Below, piece by piece: positions 24,850-33,392 of a stretch of 38,102 nt of DNA (positions are counted from its first letter, which is position 1; every line of letters begins with the position of its first letter). The notes beneath the pieces were generated by a model. The model ran no database searches. It was given only the letters and a program-made list of their open reading frames with translations, and was not told the DNA's origin. A program made the translations under genes and the position numbers. Source of the stretch: Daejeonella sp. (GTDB lineage Bacteria > Bacteroidota > Bacteroidia > Sphingobacteriales > Sphingobacteriaceae); NCBI RefSeq assembly GCF_030695525.1, contig NZ_JAUYSS010000059.1:1-38102 (forward strand), in the 5' to 3' direction.

Positions 24850-25536
24850 TCAAAAAGGCAGTTTCTTCAAAGCCCTCATATTCCTTAAGATCAGGCCTTG
24901 TTTATAATAAACAAATCTTGTTGGCCTTGTAGGATTCCAGCGTAAAGGATTGGGTAATACCGCAACCAGGAGCGCTGCCTGCGACTTGCTCATGCTGTTT
25001 GCTGATTTGCCCCAGTAATTCTGAACAGCAGCTTCAGCACCGTAGATACCATCCCCCATTTCGATCACATTCAGATAAACCTCGAGAATACGCTCTTTAC
25101 CCCATAACAGCTCGATAAGAACGGTAAAATAAGCTTCAAAAGCTTTACGGATATAGGATCTTCCCGGCCAGAGAAATACATTTTTTGCTGTCTGCTGACT
25201 GATTGTACTCCCTCCTCTGACTTTTTTACCTTTTTGATTCTTTTCAAATGCAGTCTCCATAGCCTTAAAATCAAAACCTCTGTGATTCAAAAAATTCACA
25301 TCTTCCCCTGCAATGGCTGCTTTCTTCAGATTATCTGAGATATCTTCTATCCTTAACCATGATTTATCAATTCTTAATTCTTTACCCTCAAACTTGCGTT
25401 CAACAGCACGTTGCAGCATGAGATAAGTAATTGGCGGGTTGATGAACCGGTAGATAAGTACCCATACTAATGAAATAGCAAGAAACCAAAAAATTACTTT
25501 TTGAATCAGTCCGATGATTATTTTGAAAGTGTTCAA
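24850..25536 (-). CDS. mtgA: Monofunctional peptidoglycan glycosyltransferase
   Basis: The 228-residue GT51 enzyme polymerises lipid II into glycan strands at the outer face of the inner membrane. One N-terminal transmembrane helix (about 8-30) is followed by the GT51 motifs: AGEDVNFLNHRGFD (77-90) with the catalytic Glu78, RGGSTISQQTAKN (107-119) and KERILEVYLNVIEMG (147-161). No transpeptidase domain follows, so it is the MtgA form rather than a bifunctional PBP. The length is normal. It lies downstream of the ribosomal-protein operon terminator on the same strand. Confidence 0.95.
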   Translation of the reverse strand: MNTFKIIIGLIQKVIFWFLAISLVWVLIYRFINPPITYLMLQRAVERKFEGKELRIDKSWLRIEDISDNLKKAAIAGEDVNFLNHRGFDFKAMETAFEKNQKGKKVRGGSTISQQTAKNVFLWPGRSYIRKAFEAYFTVLIELLWGKERILEVYLNVIEMGDGIYGAEAAVQNYWGKSANSMSKSQAALLVAVLPNPLRWNPTRPTRFVYYKQGLILRNMRALKKLPF

Positions 25537-25584
25537 TTTTTAAAATACAGGAGATTATATTTCTAAATTATCTTAAAAAAAAAA

Positions 25585-25608
25585 TGCCTTCTGAAAACTC
25601 AGAAGGCA
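25585..25608 (-). terminator. Intrinsic terminator of the rpsF-rpsR-rplI operon
   Basis: TGCCTTCTGA (25585-25594) and TCAGAAGGCA (25599-25608) form a perfect 10-bp stem with a four-base loop. On the minus strand the stem is followed by about ten T's (25584 downward). A second hairpin lies between it and rplI. Confidence 0.9.
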
Positions 25609-25634
25609 ATAAAAATATAATTTTTTTCCTGATT

Positions 25635-25658
25635 TTTTCCCGCAATAAAACGGGAAAA
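25635..25658 (-). other. Second hairpin downstream of rplI
   Basis: TTTTCCCG (25635-25642) pairs perfectly with CGGGAAAA (25651-25658), 6 bp after the rplI stop codon. It is not followed by a good T-run on the minus strand, so it may protect the mRNA 3' end or assist the terminator at 25585-25608. Confidence 0.55.
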
Positions 25659-25663
25659 GGAAA

Positions 25664-26107
25664 TTACTCTGCAATAACTTCAAAAGGAACTTTAACCTTT
25701 ACTTCTTTGTGCAGGTTAAGGTTTGCAGTATACTCACCTACAAATTTAGGCTCAGTATCGAAAGTGATGCGACGACGGTCAACGTCAAAGCCTTCTTTCT
25801 TTAAAGCATCCGCAATCTGGATCGTGTTAACAGATCCAAAGATCTTACCACTCTCACCAGCTTTTGCTCCAATAGAAAGTTTAACACCTTCCAGTCTGGC
25901 AGCAATTGCATCTGCATCCTTTTTAATTTTATCCTGCTTAAAAGCAGCTTGCTTCAGGTTCTCAGCTAATACTTTTTTTGCTGATTCAGTAGCCAGTGTA
26001 GCATAACCCTTTGGAATAAGGAAATTACGTCCAAATCCAGGCTTTACATTCACCACATCATCTTTCTCTCCGAGATTCTTGATGTCTTGTTTTAAAATTA
26101 GTTCCAT
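25664..26107 (-). CDS. rplI: 50S ribosomal protein L9
   Basis: The 147-residue protein starts with the L9 signature: MELILKQDIKNLGEKDDVVNVKPGFGRNFL, the N-terminal 23S-rRNA-binding domain (1-50) with its GxGRNFLIPxG core. A connecting alpha-helix (about 50-80) and the C-terminal domain (about 80-147) follow. It is the last gene of the rpsF-rpsR-rplI operon, 16 bp after rpsR, and two hairpins close the unit. Length and order are standard. Confidence 0.98.
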   Translation of the reverse strand: MELILKQDIKNLGEKDDVVNVKPGFGRNFLIPKGYATLATESAKKVLAENLKQAAFKQDKIKKDADAIAARLEGVKLSIGAKAGESGKIFGSVNTIQIADALKKEGFDVDRRRITFDTEPKFVGEYTANLNLHKEVKVKVPFEVIAE

Positions 26108-26123
26108 TTCGCTTATCTCCCTC

Positions 26124-26387
26124 TTATTTTAATGAATCAGTAACATAAGGTAATAAACCGATATGACGCGCACGCTTAACAGCCTGTGCAACTTTACGCT
26201 GAAATTTCAGGGAAGTACCGGTCAAACGACGTGGTAAAACCTTACCCTGATCATTGATAAACTTCAACAAAAAGTTTGCGTCTTTGTAATCGATGTATTT
26301 AATACCGTTTTTTCTGAAACGGCAATATTTTTTACGGCTCTCGTCAACCTTGGGAGCGGTAACATATTGGATTGTATCTTTTGCCAT
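26124..26387 (-). CDS. rpsR: 30S ribosomal protein S18
   Basis: The 87-residue protein binds S6 and 16S rRNA in the platform of the small subunit. The core [52 protein letters not shown] is characteristic (given by residues about 29-80). Its start codon overlaps the stop of rpsF by one base (TAATG), implying translational coupling that keeps S6 and S18 equimolar. In many other phyla ssb lies between these two genes; here it does not. Confidence 0.98.
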   Translation of the reverse strand: MAKDTIQYVTAPKVDESRKKYCRFRKNGIKYIDYKDANFLLKFINDQGKVLPRRLTGTSLKFQRKVAQAVKRARHIGLLPYVTDSLK

Positions 26388-26755
26388 TATTTCGCTACCT
26401 CCTCAATTTTAGTTTCTTGTTTTTTGTTGAAAGCTCCGCTACGCTTCTTCTCACTGAATGCAAGTGCATGCTTATCCAGAGAAACAGTCAGAAAACGCAT
26501 GATGCGTTCGTCGCGCCTGTATTCAACTTCAAGTTTGTTAATAAACTCACCCGGAGCTTTGAATGTAGTTAGGTGATAGTATCCTGTTGTCTTCTTTTGA
26601 ATCGGATACGCTAGTTTTTTCAAACCCCAATTGTCTTCATGGACAATTTCGGCTCCGTTATCAGTCATAAGCTTGTTGAATTTGGTTAATGCCTCTTTCA
26701 CTGCTTCTTCAGATAACAACGGGGTCAGAATGATCACTGTTTCGTACTGTTGCAT
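26387..26755 (-). CDS. rpsF: 30S ribosomal protein S6
   Basis: The 122-residue protein opens with [16 protein letters not shown], the first strand of the S6 ferredoxin-like fold. [19 protein letters not shown] and [13 protein letters not shown] are further family hallmarks, and there is a lysine-rich C-terminal tail. It is first in the rpsF-rpsR-rplI operon. Upstream lie a consensus promoter and a leader hairpin that may be the S6:S18 binding site used for autoregulation in other bacteria. Confidence 0.98.
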   Translation of the reverse strand: MQQYETVIILTPLLSEEAVKEALTKFNKLMTDNGAEIVHEDNWGLKKLAYPIQKKTTGYYHLTTFKAPGEFINKLEVEYRRDERIMRFLTVSLDKHALAFSEKKRSGAFNKKQETKIEEVAK

Positions 26756-26787
26756 TGTTGCTTTTTGTTTTTTTTAAATTTATTAAA

Positions 26788-26822
26788 CCACAAAGCCTGT
26801 AAATCAGGCTTTAAAGCGGGAT
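26788..26822 (-). promoter_or_regulatory. Candidate S6:S18 leader motif in the rpsF mRNA
   Basis: On the minus strand CCGC (26816-26819) can pair with GTGG (26788-26791). Inside, AAAGCCTG and CAGGCTTT (26805-26812 and 26792-26799) form a perfect 8-bp stem with a five-base loop. A hairpin next to a CCG trinucleotide close to the RNA 5' end is the kind of motif described for S6:S18 autoregulatory leaders. The start codon is 33 nt further on. Assignment is by resemblance only. Confidence 0.45.
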
Positions 26823-26823
26823 G

Positions 26824-26854
26824 CAAAAATAGACATAATTTTCTATTTATCAAA
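26824..26854 (-). promoter_or_regulatory. Promoter of the rpsF operon (Bacteroidota type)
   Basis: On the minus strand TTTG (26854-26851), 19 bases, and TATTTTTG (26831-26824) match the Bacteroidota consensus TTTG-N19-21-TAnnTTTG fully. Transcription would begin near 26817-26819, just before the leader hairpin. Confidence 0.75.
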
Positions 26855-27232
26855 TGGTTTTAAGAGATTCAGGACAGAATGAGTGAATGCCCGCATTAAG
26901 GATACTAATTCAAAATAATATTCATATAAAATTTTGAATAATACAGTTGCATAAAGGGATAGATAAATACTTAGCCCTGTTAATTACCTTGTATTACTTC
27001 TTATGACGTAAGCAATAAATCCAATGGTAAATTTTAAAAAATTATTAAATGATTTCATTATTGTATTCTGGCGCAAATATCACACTTAATCAAATATAGT
27101 GCCATACCTATAAATAGGTATTTTTTAAAGTTTAATTAATAATTCATATATAATTTCCCCGAATCCGGAGCTGTGAAGAAAAAACTTGATCTAAGTTTGT
27201 TTTAACCCATTCCTCTTTATAATTTAGTCCCG
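26855..27232. other. Divergent intergenic region between rpsF and dnaX
   Basis: Beyond the rpsF promoter no gene, RNA or strong hairpin is seen in this AT-rich stretch. The dnaX promoter cannot be placed with confidence; TAATTTAG just before the start codon is one base off the -7 consensus but leaves almost no leader. Confidence 0.5.
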
Positions 27233-29059
27233 ATGGATAATTTCATAGTATCAGCAAGAAAGTACCGGCCTGCGACCTTCCAAACTGTTGTTGGTCAGCA
27301 ACATATAACCGGCACCCTGAAAAACGCCATCAAAAATAACCAACTGGCCCAGGCATTTCTTTTCTGCGGGCCGAGGGGTGTTGGTAAAACCACCTGTGCA
27401 CGGATCCTGGCCAAGACTATCAATTGTCAGAATTTAACAGCTGATGCCGAAGCCTGCGGGGAATGCAATTCCTGTATCTCCTTTCAAAATGGGAATTCCT
27501 TTAACTTTCATGAATTGGATGCTGCTTCCAATAACTCAGTAGAAGATATCCGCAACCTGATTGAACAGGTTCGTATCCCGCCTCAGGCAGGAAAATACAA
27601 GGTCTATATCATTGATGAGGTACATATGTTATCACAACAGGCTTTTAACGCCTTTCTGAAAACATTGGAAGAACCTCCTCACTATGCTATCTTTATTTTA
27701 GCGACTACTGAGAAGCATAAAATTTTACCTACGATCTTATCCCGGTGTCAGATTTTTGATTTTAACAGAATCCGGGTTGAGGATATGGCTCAGCACCTCG
27801 CAGAAATCGCCGATAAGGAAGGCATTGCCTATGATCAGGATGGCTTGCATATGATTGCTCAAAAAGCCGATGGTGGATTACGGGATGCCTTGTCAATGTT
27901 TGATCAGATTGTCAGTTTTTCGAACAAGAACGTCAATTATAAAGCAGTAATCGACAATCTGAATATTCTGGATTATGATTATTACTTTAAACTAACCGAT
28001 GCAATCCTCTCAGAAGATGTGTCTGGTTCTCTCCTGATCTTTGATGAAATTCTAAGCCATGGATTTGATGGAAATCATTTTATTACCGGTCTTGCATCCC
28101 ATTTTAGAAATTTACTGGTTTGCCGGGACAGCTCAACCCTAAAACTTCTTGAGGTGAGCGAGGGAATCAGGCAGAAATATCAGTTACAGTCGCAAACTGC
28201 ACCACTTTCTTTTTTAATTTCTGCACTAAATATCAGCAATCAATGTGATCTTAATTATAAGACCAGCAAGAATCAGCGATTACAGGTAGAGCTGGCATTG
28301 ATCAAACTTTGTCATATTCCGGCAGTCATCAATCTTTCAGCCGCAGGAATGCCCCAAATACCGGAAGGGGAAGTAAAAAAAAAACTTAATCCTGAGGTAA
28401 AAACTGAAATTTCTGTTAAGCCAGACTATCCTTTCCATGAAAAGGAAATAACACCAGGCATACAGACGCTTGAAGAACCGAAAAAAATTACCGCATCCGC
28501 GGAAGCGCCGGCCACAGAATTTCAAAAAAGTAATCTCAAGCCAGAAGCTGATGCGAAAAAGCCGATTGTCAGTATGCCAAGGCCTTCCCTGAGTCCAAAT
28601 AGTGCATTCATTCCAAATCTTAATGATCTGGAAGCAAATTACACCAAAAAGGAGGAAGAAAGACCTGAGTACCTGAGTGGTGACAGTAAATTGGATTTTA
28701 GTGCAGATTCACTACTCCGCTTCTGGAATACCTATGCCGCTAAAATAAAAAATGAAGGCAAGATCAATATCTTCACGATTATGACATCCTATCCTCCCCG
28801 TCTCCTGCCTGAATATATCATTGAACTGGACATAGAGAACAAACTTCAGGAAGAATTGTTGCATTCCGAAAAAGTTGAACTACTAAACTTCCTAAGAACT
28901 GAACTTAAGAATTATAGTATTGACCTCCAAACAAAACTACTGGAGCAAATTCAGAAGAAACGTTTGTATACCTCCAATGAAAAATACCAGCATATGCTTG
29001 AAAAAAACCCAAATCTGGAAGAGTTCAGAAAGCGATTTAACCTCGATCTGGATTTTTGA
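27233..29059 (+). CDS. dnaX: DNA polymerase III subunits gamma/tau
   Basis: The 608-residue protein is the ATPase of the clamp loader. It has Walker A GPRGVGKT (46-53), zinc-binding cysteines (Cys65, and Cys75, 78, 81 in CGECNSC), Walker B IIDEVH (126-131), sensor 1 ATTE (157-160) and the SRC arginine-finger motif (170-172). Domain III for oligomerisation follows to about 360. The C-terminal part is a low-complexity linker (about 370-480), then a tau-type domain (about 490-608). No slippery poly-A/T site with a nearby stem stands out, though an A9 run around 28376-28384 (encoding KKK) is worth noting. It is divergent from the rpsF operon. Confidence 0.97.
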   Translation: MDNFIVSARKYRPATFQTVVGQQHITGTLKNAIKNNQLAQAFLFCGPRGVGKTTCARILAKTINCQNLTADAEACGECNSCISFQNGNSFNFHELDAASNNSVEDIRNLIEQVRIPPQAGKYKVYIIDEVHMLSQQAFNAFLKTLEEPPHYAIFILATTEKHKILPTILSRCQIFDFNRIRVEDMAQHLAEIADKEGIAYDQDGLHMIAQKADGGLRDALSMFDQIVSFSNKNVNYKAVIDNLNILDYDYYFKLTDAILSEDVSGSLLIFDEILSHGFDGNHFITGLASHFRNLLVCRDSSTLKLLEVSEGIRQKYQLQSQTAPLSFLISALNISNQCDLNYKTSKNQRLQVELALIKLCHIPAVINLSAAGMPQIPEGEVKKKLNPEVKTEISVKPDYPFHEKEITPGIQTLEEPKKITASAEAPATEFQKSNLKPEADAKKPIVSMPRPSLSPNSAFIPNLNDLEANYTKKEEERPEYLSGDSKLDFSADSLLRFWNTYAAKIKNEGKINIFTIMTSYPPRLLPEYIIELDIENKLQEELLHSEKVELLNFLRTELKNYSIDLQTKLLEQIQKKRLYTSNEKYQHMLEKNPNLEEFRKRFNLDLDF

Positions 29060-29240
29060 CTCTGCTCATTACGAGTTTCTTATACCACAATCAGGTAACC
29101 ATCCTGATTTCAATCAATTCTATCTATATTTTTACGTTTGAACGAAACCTGAATAGCAGCCAATTTGCGGCAGATTACTAATCCAAAGGTTGTATTTCTA
29201 ACTATCAAAAGAATTTAGCTGAATTTTCCTCCCTATCAGA

Positions 29241-29271
29241 TTTTCAGGTGTATTCAAAATTCCTATCTTTG
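29241..29271 (+). promoter_or_regulatory. Promoter of icd (Bacteroidota type)
   Basis: TTTT (29241-29244), 19 bases, then TATCTTTG (29264-29271): the -7 box fits TAnnTTTG exactly and the upstream element is one base off TTTG. The start codon is 31 bp downstream. Confidence 0.6.
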
Positions 29272-29302
29272 TCAAAATTCCAAAAACCTCATTATTAAGT
29301 AT

Positions 29303-30538
29303 ATGTCAGTACAAAAAATTAAAGTTGCAAATCCGGTAGTCGAATTAGACGGCGATGAAATGACCAGAATTATCTGGAAGTTTATTAAAGATAAACTGAT
29401 TACCCCATACCTGGAACTGGATATTAAATATTACGATCTTGGAATGGAATACCGGGACGAAACGAACGACCAGGTAACCATCGACGCAGCAAATGCGATC
29501 AAACAATATGGCGTTGGTATCAAATGTGCAACCATCACTCCTGATGAGGCACGTGTTACCGAATTCAAACTGAAACAAATGTGGAAGTCACCAAATGGTA
29601 CAATCAGAAATATTCTTGATGGAACTGTTTTCCGTGAGCCAATTGTGATGAGCAATGTGCCGCGCCTGGTGCCAAACTGGACTGCACCGATCTGTATCGG
29701 TCGTCATGCATTTGGTGATCAGTATCGTGCAACTGATTTCCTTACTAAAGGAAAAGGTAAATTAACCATTACTTTCAGTCCTGAAGATGGCGGTGAAACC
29801 CAATCATTCGAAGTTTATAACTTCAAAGGTGACGGTGTTGCCCTGGCAATGTATAATACTGACGAAAGTATCTATGGTTTTGCCCGTGCCTGCTTTAATC
29901 AGGCATTGTCAAAAGGATGGCCATTATACCTATCTACGAAAAATACAATCTTAAAGAAATACGATGGCCGCTTCAAAGATATTTTTGAAGAAGTTTATCA
30001 GAATGAATTCAAAGCAGCTTTCGATAAAGCAGGCATTGTTTATGAGCATCGTCTGATTGATGATATGGTTGCATCTGCATTAAAATGGAACGGTAACTTT
30101 GTATGGGCTTGTAAAAACTATGACGGTGATGTTCAGTCGGATACAGTTGCTCAAGGTTTCGGATCATTAGGATTAATGACTTCCGTTTTGATTACACCTG
30201 ATGGTTCTACGATGGAAGCGGAAGCAGCACACGGAACAGTAACCCGTCATTACCGTGACCACCAGGCTGGAAAACCAACTTCAACCAATCCAATTGCCTC
30301 CATTTTCGCATGGACCAGGGGTCTTGAATTCCGCGGTAAACTGGATAATAACCAGGCATTAATCGATTTCTGCCATGCTTTAGAGCAGGTTTGTATTGAG
30401 ACCGTAGAAAGCGGAAAAATGACTAAGGATCTTGCTGTTTGTATCCATGGAAACAAAGTTAGTCATGGGGATCATTACCTGTATACTGAAGAATTCCTGG
30501 ATGCTATTGACCAGAATCTGAAAGCAAAGCTGTCTTAA
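29303..30538 (+). CDS. icd: NADP-dependent isocitrate dehydrogenase, homodimeric eukaryote-like type
   Basis: The 411-residue enzyme converts isocitrate to 2-oxoglutarate with NADP+ in the TCA cycle. It is of the type II (eukaryotic-like) subfamily: [14 protein letters not shown] near the N-terminus, [20 protein letters not shown] (about 93-112) for substrate binding, metal-binding DDMVA (about 252-256), and [12 protein letters not shown] for the nucleotide. The length fits the subfamily (about 400-410). A consensus promoter precedes it and a strong terminator follows, so it is probably monocistronic. Confidence 0.97.
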   Translation: MSVQKIKVANPVVELDGDEMTRIIWKFIKDKLITPYLELDIKYYDLGMEYRDETNDQVTIDAANAIKQYGVGIKCATITPDEARVTEFKLKQMWKSPNGTIRNILDGTVFREPIVMSNVPRLVPNWTAPICIGRHAFGDQYRATDFLTKGKGKLTITFSPEDGGETQSFEVYNFKGDGVALAMYNTDESIYGFARACFNQALSKGWPLYLSTKNTILKKYDGRFKDIFEEVYQNEFKAAFDKAGIVYEHRLIDDMVASALKWNGNFVWACKNYDGDVQSDTVAQGFGSLGLMTSVLITPDGSTMEAEAAHGTVTRHYRDHQAGKPTSTNPIASIFAWTRGLEFRGKLDNNQALIDFCHALEQVCIETVESGKMTKDLAVCIHGNKVSHGDHYLYTEEFLDAIDQNLKAKLS

Positions 30539-30560
30539 TATCAATTTTAATTTTATTGAT

Positions 30561-30592
30561 AGCCGCCATTTAATTATGGCGGCTTTTTTTTT
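30561..30592 (+). terminator. Intrinsic terminator of icd
   Basis: AGCCGCCAT (30561-30569) and ATGGCGGCT (30576-30584) form a perfect 9-bp, G+C-rich stem with loop TTAATT, followed by nine T's. Confidence 0.96.
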
Positions 30593-30660
30593 GCTTAAAT
30601 GAGACAATCGTACTAAATATGGAGTGGTCTTAGTATTACTGATTATTAGTAAATTGCATC

Positions 30661-31503
30661 ATGAATACTTCAACCAGAATTTGGCTCATCACCGGTGTTT
30701 CCGGCGGACTAGGAAGAGCATTGGCAAAAGAAGCAGCCCTGCAAGGAGAAATCGTTTACGGTACTCTCAGAAAACCTGAACAGATCACTGCATTCAATGA
30801 ATTAGTACCGGGTAAAACCTTCGGACTTGAACTGGATGTAAATAATCACGGACAGATAAAGTCAGTCGTTGAACAAATCATGGCTAAGTCTGGCCGTATT
30901 GATGTTCTGGTAAACAATGCAGGGTACGGATTGTTTGGAGCAATCGAAGAATTAAGTATGGATGAGGCCAGAATGCAAATGGAAACAAATTTCTTTGCGG
31001 TGCTGGCAATGACTCAGGCAGTATTACCCATTCTGAGAAAACAAAGATCAGGTCATATCCTCCAGATTTCTTCAATGTCGGGATTACGTGCCAATTCAGG
31101 AACAGGCTTATACAATGCCAGTAAATTCGCCCTTGAAGGGATGAGTGAAGCATTGGCATTAGAACTTCAGCCACTTAATATTCATTTAACCCTCGTCGAG
31201 CCCGGGCCATTCCGTACCGACTGGGCAGGTACATCCTCAGTAAGCGCCAAAAATAAAATTGAAGATTATGAGCTAAGTTCCGGTGCAAGACTCCGCCTGC
31301 TTCAAAGTACCAGTGGAAAGCAACCGGGAAACCCGGCCAAAGCGGCCAAAGCAATACTTCTTGCAGTAAATTCAGATCACCCTCCGCTTCGTCTGCTATT
31401 AGGTAAAGTGGCTCTCGATGCCGTACGTGATAAATTTAAAACTGTAGAAGAGGAATTCTCAAAATGGGAGGCTGTCAGTCTGGATACTTCGTTTGAAGAG
31501 TGA
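30661..31503 (+). CDS. Classical short-chain dehydrogenase/reductase
   Basis: The 280-residue enzyme is a classical SDR with the Rossmann dinucleotide motif TGVSGGLG (11-18), NNAG (about 84-87), a catalytic Ser in ISSMSG (about 138-143), YNASK (Tyr about 153, Lys 157) and PGPFRTDW after the active site. It resembles the SDR type often annotated simply as oxidoreductase, which carries a C-terminal extension with a helical lid. NADP(H) preference is possible but not settled, since no acidic residue follows strand 2. The substrate is unknown. No pathway neighbours help. Confidence 0.92.
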   Translation: MNTSTRIWLITGVSGGLGRALAKEAALQGEIVYGTLRKPEQITAFNELVPGKTFGLELDVNNHGQIKSVVEQIMAKSGRIDVLVNNAGYGLFGAIEELSMDEARMQMETNFFAVLAMTQAVLPILRKQRSGHILQISSMSGLRANSGTGLYNASKFALEGMSEALALELQPLNIHLTLVEPGPFRTDWAGTSSVSAKNKIEDYELSSGARLRLLQSTSGKQPGNPAKAAKAILLAVNSDHPPLRLLLGKVALDAVRDKFKTVEEEFSKWEAVSLDTSFEE

Positions 31504-31535
31504 TAAATTAAGTTTCAAATGAACCAAAATTTAAT

Positions 31536-31566
31536 CTTGATTCCTGGCTCTTGGTTCTTGACTCAG
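31536..31566. repeat. CTTGGTTCTTGA microrepeat
   Basis: TCTTGATTCCTGGCTCTTGGTTCTTGACTC is complementary in wording to the CCAAGAA block at 24763-24803. It lies between two convergent genes. Confidence 0.6.
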
Positions 31567-31580
31567 AGAAGGTATCAGTA

Positions 31581-32312
31581 CTAAAAGCTCTCGAACCGTT
31601 CCCAAAACCCATCCTTTGGTAAGGGAGCAAAGATATTGACCGGTTCCTGTTTTACAGGATGCATAAACTGTAACCTTCTGGCATGCAGGCATATGCTTTT
31701 TTTGAGACTGCCGCGGGGATAACCATACTTATTATCTCCAACAATCGGGCAATTCATTGTTGAAAGCTGGACCCGGATCTGATGGGGACGACCGGTTATC
31801 GGATCTACTTCTATCAGATAATAACCACCAAGTTCTCCGATTAATTTATAATGAAGTTCTGCCCGCTGACTTCCGGGAACCTCCTTTTCGTAGGCCTTGG
31901 TTACGTTTTTCTGAGGGTTTTTCACAAGCCAGTGTATCAGGGTACCCTGTTCAATAGCCGGACGGTTTCTTACAACTGCCCAATAGGTTTTGTGCATATC
32001 CCTGCTCTTAAACATTTTATTGATGCGATCAAGGGCCTTACTGGTCTTGGCGAATAAAATTACCCCACTTACAGGCCGGTCGAGACGATGCACCACCCCT
32101 AAAAATGCACCATTGGGTTTATTGTACTTTTGGGCGATGTATCTTTTAACTTTCTCATCCAAAGACTCATCACCCGTATCATCAACCTGAACGATATCAC
32201 CTGCACGCTTGTTTACTGCAATCAGATGATTATCTTCAAATAAAATATCTTTATCAGTAATATCTGCCTCCAGGACAGGGAATTTAGCCTTCTTATATTC
32301 AGGAGCAGCCAT
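31581..32312 (-). CDS. RluA-family 23S rRNA/tRNA pseudouridine synthase
   Basis: The 243-residue enzyme isomerises uridine to pseudouridine in RNA. The catalytic motif HRLDRPVSGV is at 75-84 with Asp78 as nucleophile, and GRPHQIRVQLS with the VGDNKYG sequence is in the C-terminal half. No N-terminal S4 domain is present, so it is of the short RluA/RluC-like group, and the target position cannot be told. It follows panB after 13 bp on the same strand, so the two are co-transcribed. Confidence 0.95.
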   Translation of the reverse strand: MAAPEYKKAKFPVLEADITDKDILFEDNHLIAVNKRAGDIVQVDDTGDESLDEKVKRYIAQKYNKPNGAFLGVVHRLDRPVSGVILFAKTSKALDRINKMFKSRDMHKTYWAVVRNRPAIEQGTLIHWLVKNPQKNVTKAYEKEVPGSQRAELHYKLIGELGGYYLIEVDPITGRPHQIRVQLSTMNCPIVGDNKYGYPRGSLKKSICLHARRLQFMHPVKQEPVNIFAPLPKDGFWERFESF

Positions 32313-32325
32313 TAATGGGATTTAA

Positions 32326-33141
32326 TTAATATTGTTCCTTTTCATTCGGGAAATCACCCCTTTTTACATCCTGAACATAGGACTGTACAGCGCCATTAAT
32401 CTGATCAAACAAGTTGAGGTATTGCCTCAGGAAGCGTGGTTTAAACCCTTTGGTTAATCCAATCATATCATTAATAACCAATACTTGTCCATCACAATGA
32501 GGCCCTGCACCGATACCTATTGTGGGAATTTTTATAGAATCTGTTGCCTCCTTAGCCAGTATTGCAGGTATCTTTTCAAGCACTACCGAAAAGCAGCCTG
32601 CATCCTGCAGAACCATGATATCCTGTTTCAGCTTTTCGGCTTCGGCTTCTTCTTTAGCCCTGACAGTATAAGTGCCAAATTTATAAATCGACTGTGGTGT
32701 TAAACCCAAATGTCCCATTACCGGAATTCCTGCAGTAATGATTCGTTCAATGGATTCACGAATCTCGAGACCGCCCTCCAGTTTTACTGCATGAGCACCC
32801 GATTCTTTCATGATCCGGATTGCCGAATTCAGCGCCTCTTTTGAATTTCCCTGATAGGAACCAAAGGGAAGGTCAACCACAACTAGGGCGCGTTTCACAG
32901 CCCTCACTACCGACTGGGCATGATAGATCATCTGATCCAGTGTGATTGGCAAGGTTGTTTCATGTCCGGCCATTACGTTTGAAGCTGAATCACCCACCAG
33001 AATAACGTCAACACCGCCTTCATCCACAATGGTAGCCATTGAATAATCGTAAGATGTCAGCATAGCGATCTTTTCGCACTTTTGTTTCATTTCCTGGATC
33101 GTATTTGTAGTGATCCGCTTTACCTCTTTGTGTACAGACAT
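32326..33141 (-). CDS. panB: 3-methyl-2-oxobutanoate hydroxymethyltransferase
   Basis: The 271-residue enzyme makes ketopantoate from 2-oxoisovalerate and methylene-tetrahydrofolate, the first committed step of pantothenate and CoA synthesis. Signatures are [10 protein letters not shown] near the N-terminus, [20 protein letters not shown] (metal-binding Asp), [17 protein letters not shown] (catalytic and metal residues) and [21 protein letters not shown]. The length is typical (about 265-275). It heads a two-gene unit with the pseudouridine synthase; panC and panD are not in the window. Confidence 0.97.
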   Translation of the reverse strand: MSVHKEVKRITTNTIQEMKQKCEKIAMLTSYDYSMATIVDEGGVDVILVGDSASNVMAGHETTLPITLDQMIYHAQSVVRAVKRALVVVDLPFGSYQGNSKEALNSAIRIMKESGAHAVKLEGGLEIRESIERIITAGIPVMGHLGLTPQSIYKFGTYTVRAKEEAEAEKLKQDIMVLQDAGCFSVVLEKIPAILAKEATDSIKIPTIGIGAGPHCDGQVLVINDMIGLTKGFKPRFLRQYLNLFDQINGAVQSYVQDVKRGDFPNEKEQY

Positions 33142-33163
33142 GTAGCAGGAATTTATGTTTGCT

Positions 33164-33171
33164 CAAAGTTA
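33164..33171 (-). promoter_or_regulatory. Possible -7 box upstream of panB
   Basis: TAACTTTG on the minus strand fits TAnnTTTG, 22 bp before the start codon. No clear -33 element accompanies it. Confidence 0.35.
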
Positions 33172-33246
33172 GGATTAAATGAAACAATCCTCCCATAATA
33201 TTATATGTCAGGTATTGAAAAGATTATAAATTTTACTCTTAATCCC

Positions 33247-33277
33247 TTTTAATTTTAGTAATTATTCACTAATTTTG
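33247..33277 (+). promoter_or_regulatory. Promoter of carA (Bacteroidota type)
   Basis: TTTT (33247-33250), 19 bases, TAATTTTG (33270-33277), matching TAnnTTTG. A leader of about 110 nt follows, with short hairpins (GAAGT/ACTTC and GGAA/TTCC). Confidence 0.5.
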
Positions 33278-33392
33278 TCTCCTGTGATAAATGAAGTAAA
33301 AAACTTCAGTGTTCAAGCCTCAGCACAACGGAAAATCTTCCGGAATCTTAGCTTTTCAATCGATTTTCAAATCTCTTTTCAATATTTAATAA

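Noticed and set aside
28376-28384. Programmed frameshift site in dnaX at a run of nine A's
   Set aside because: The run fits slippage, but no downstream stem or upstream Shine-Dalgarno-like element is evident and it lies in the variable linker, so production of gamma by frameshift is not claimed.
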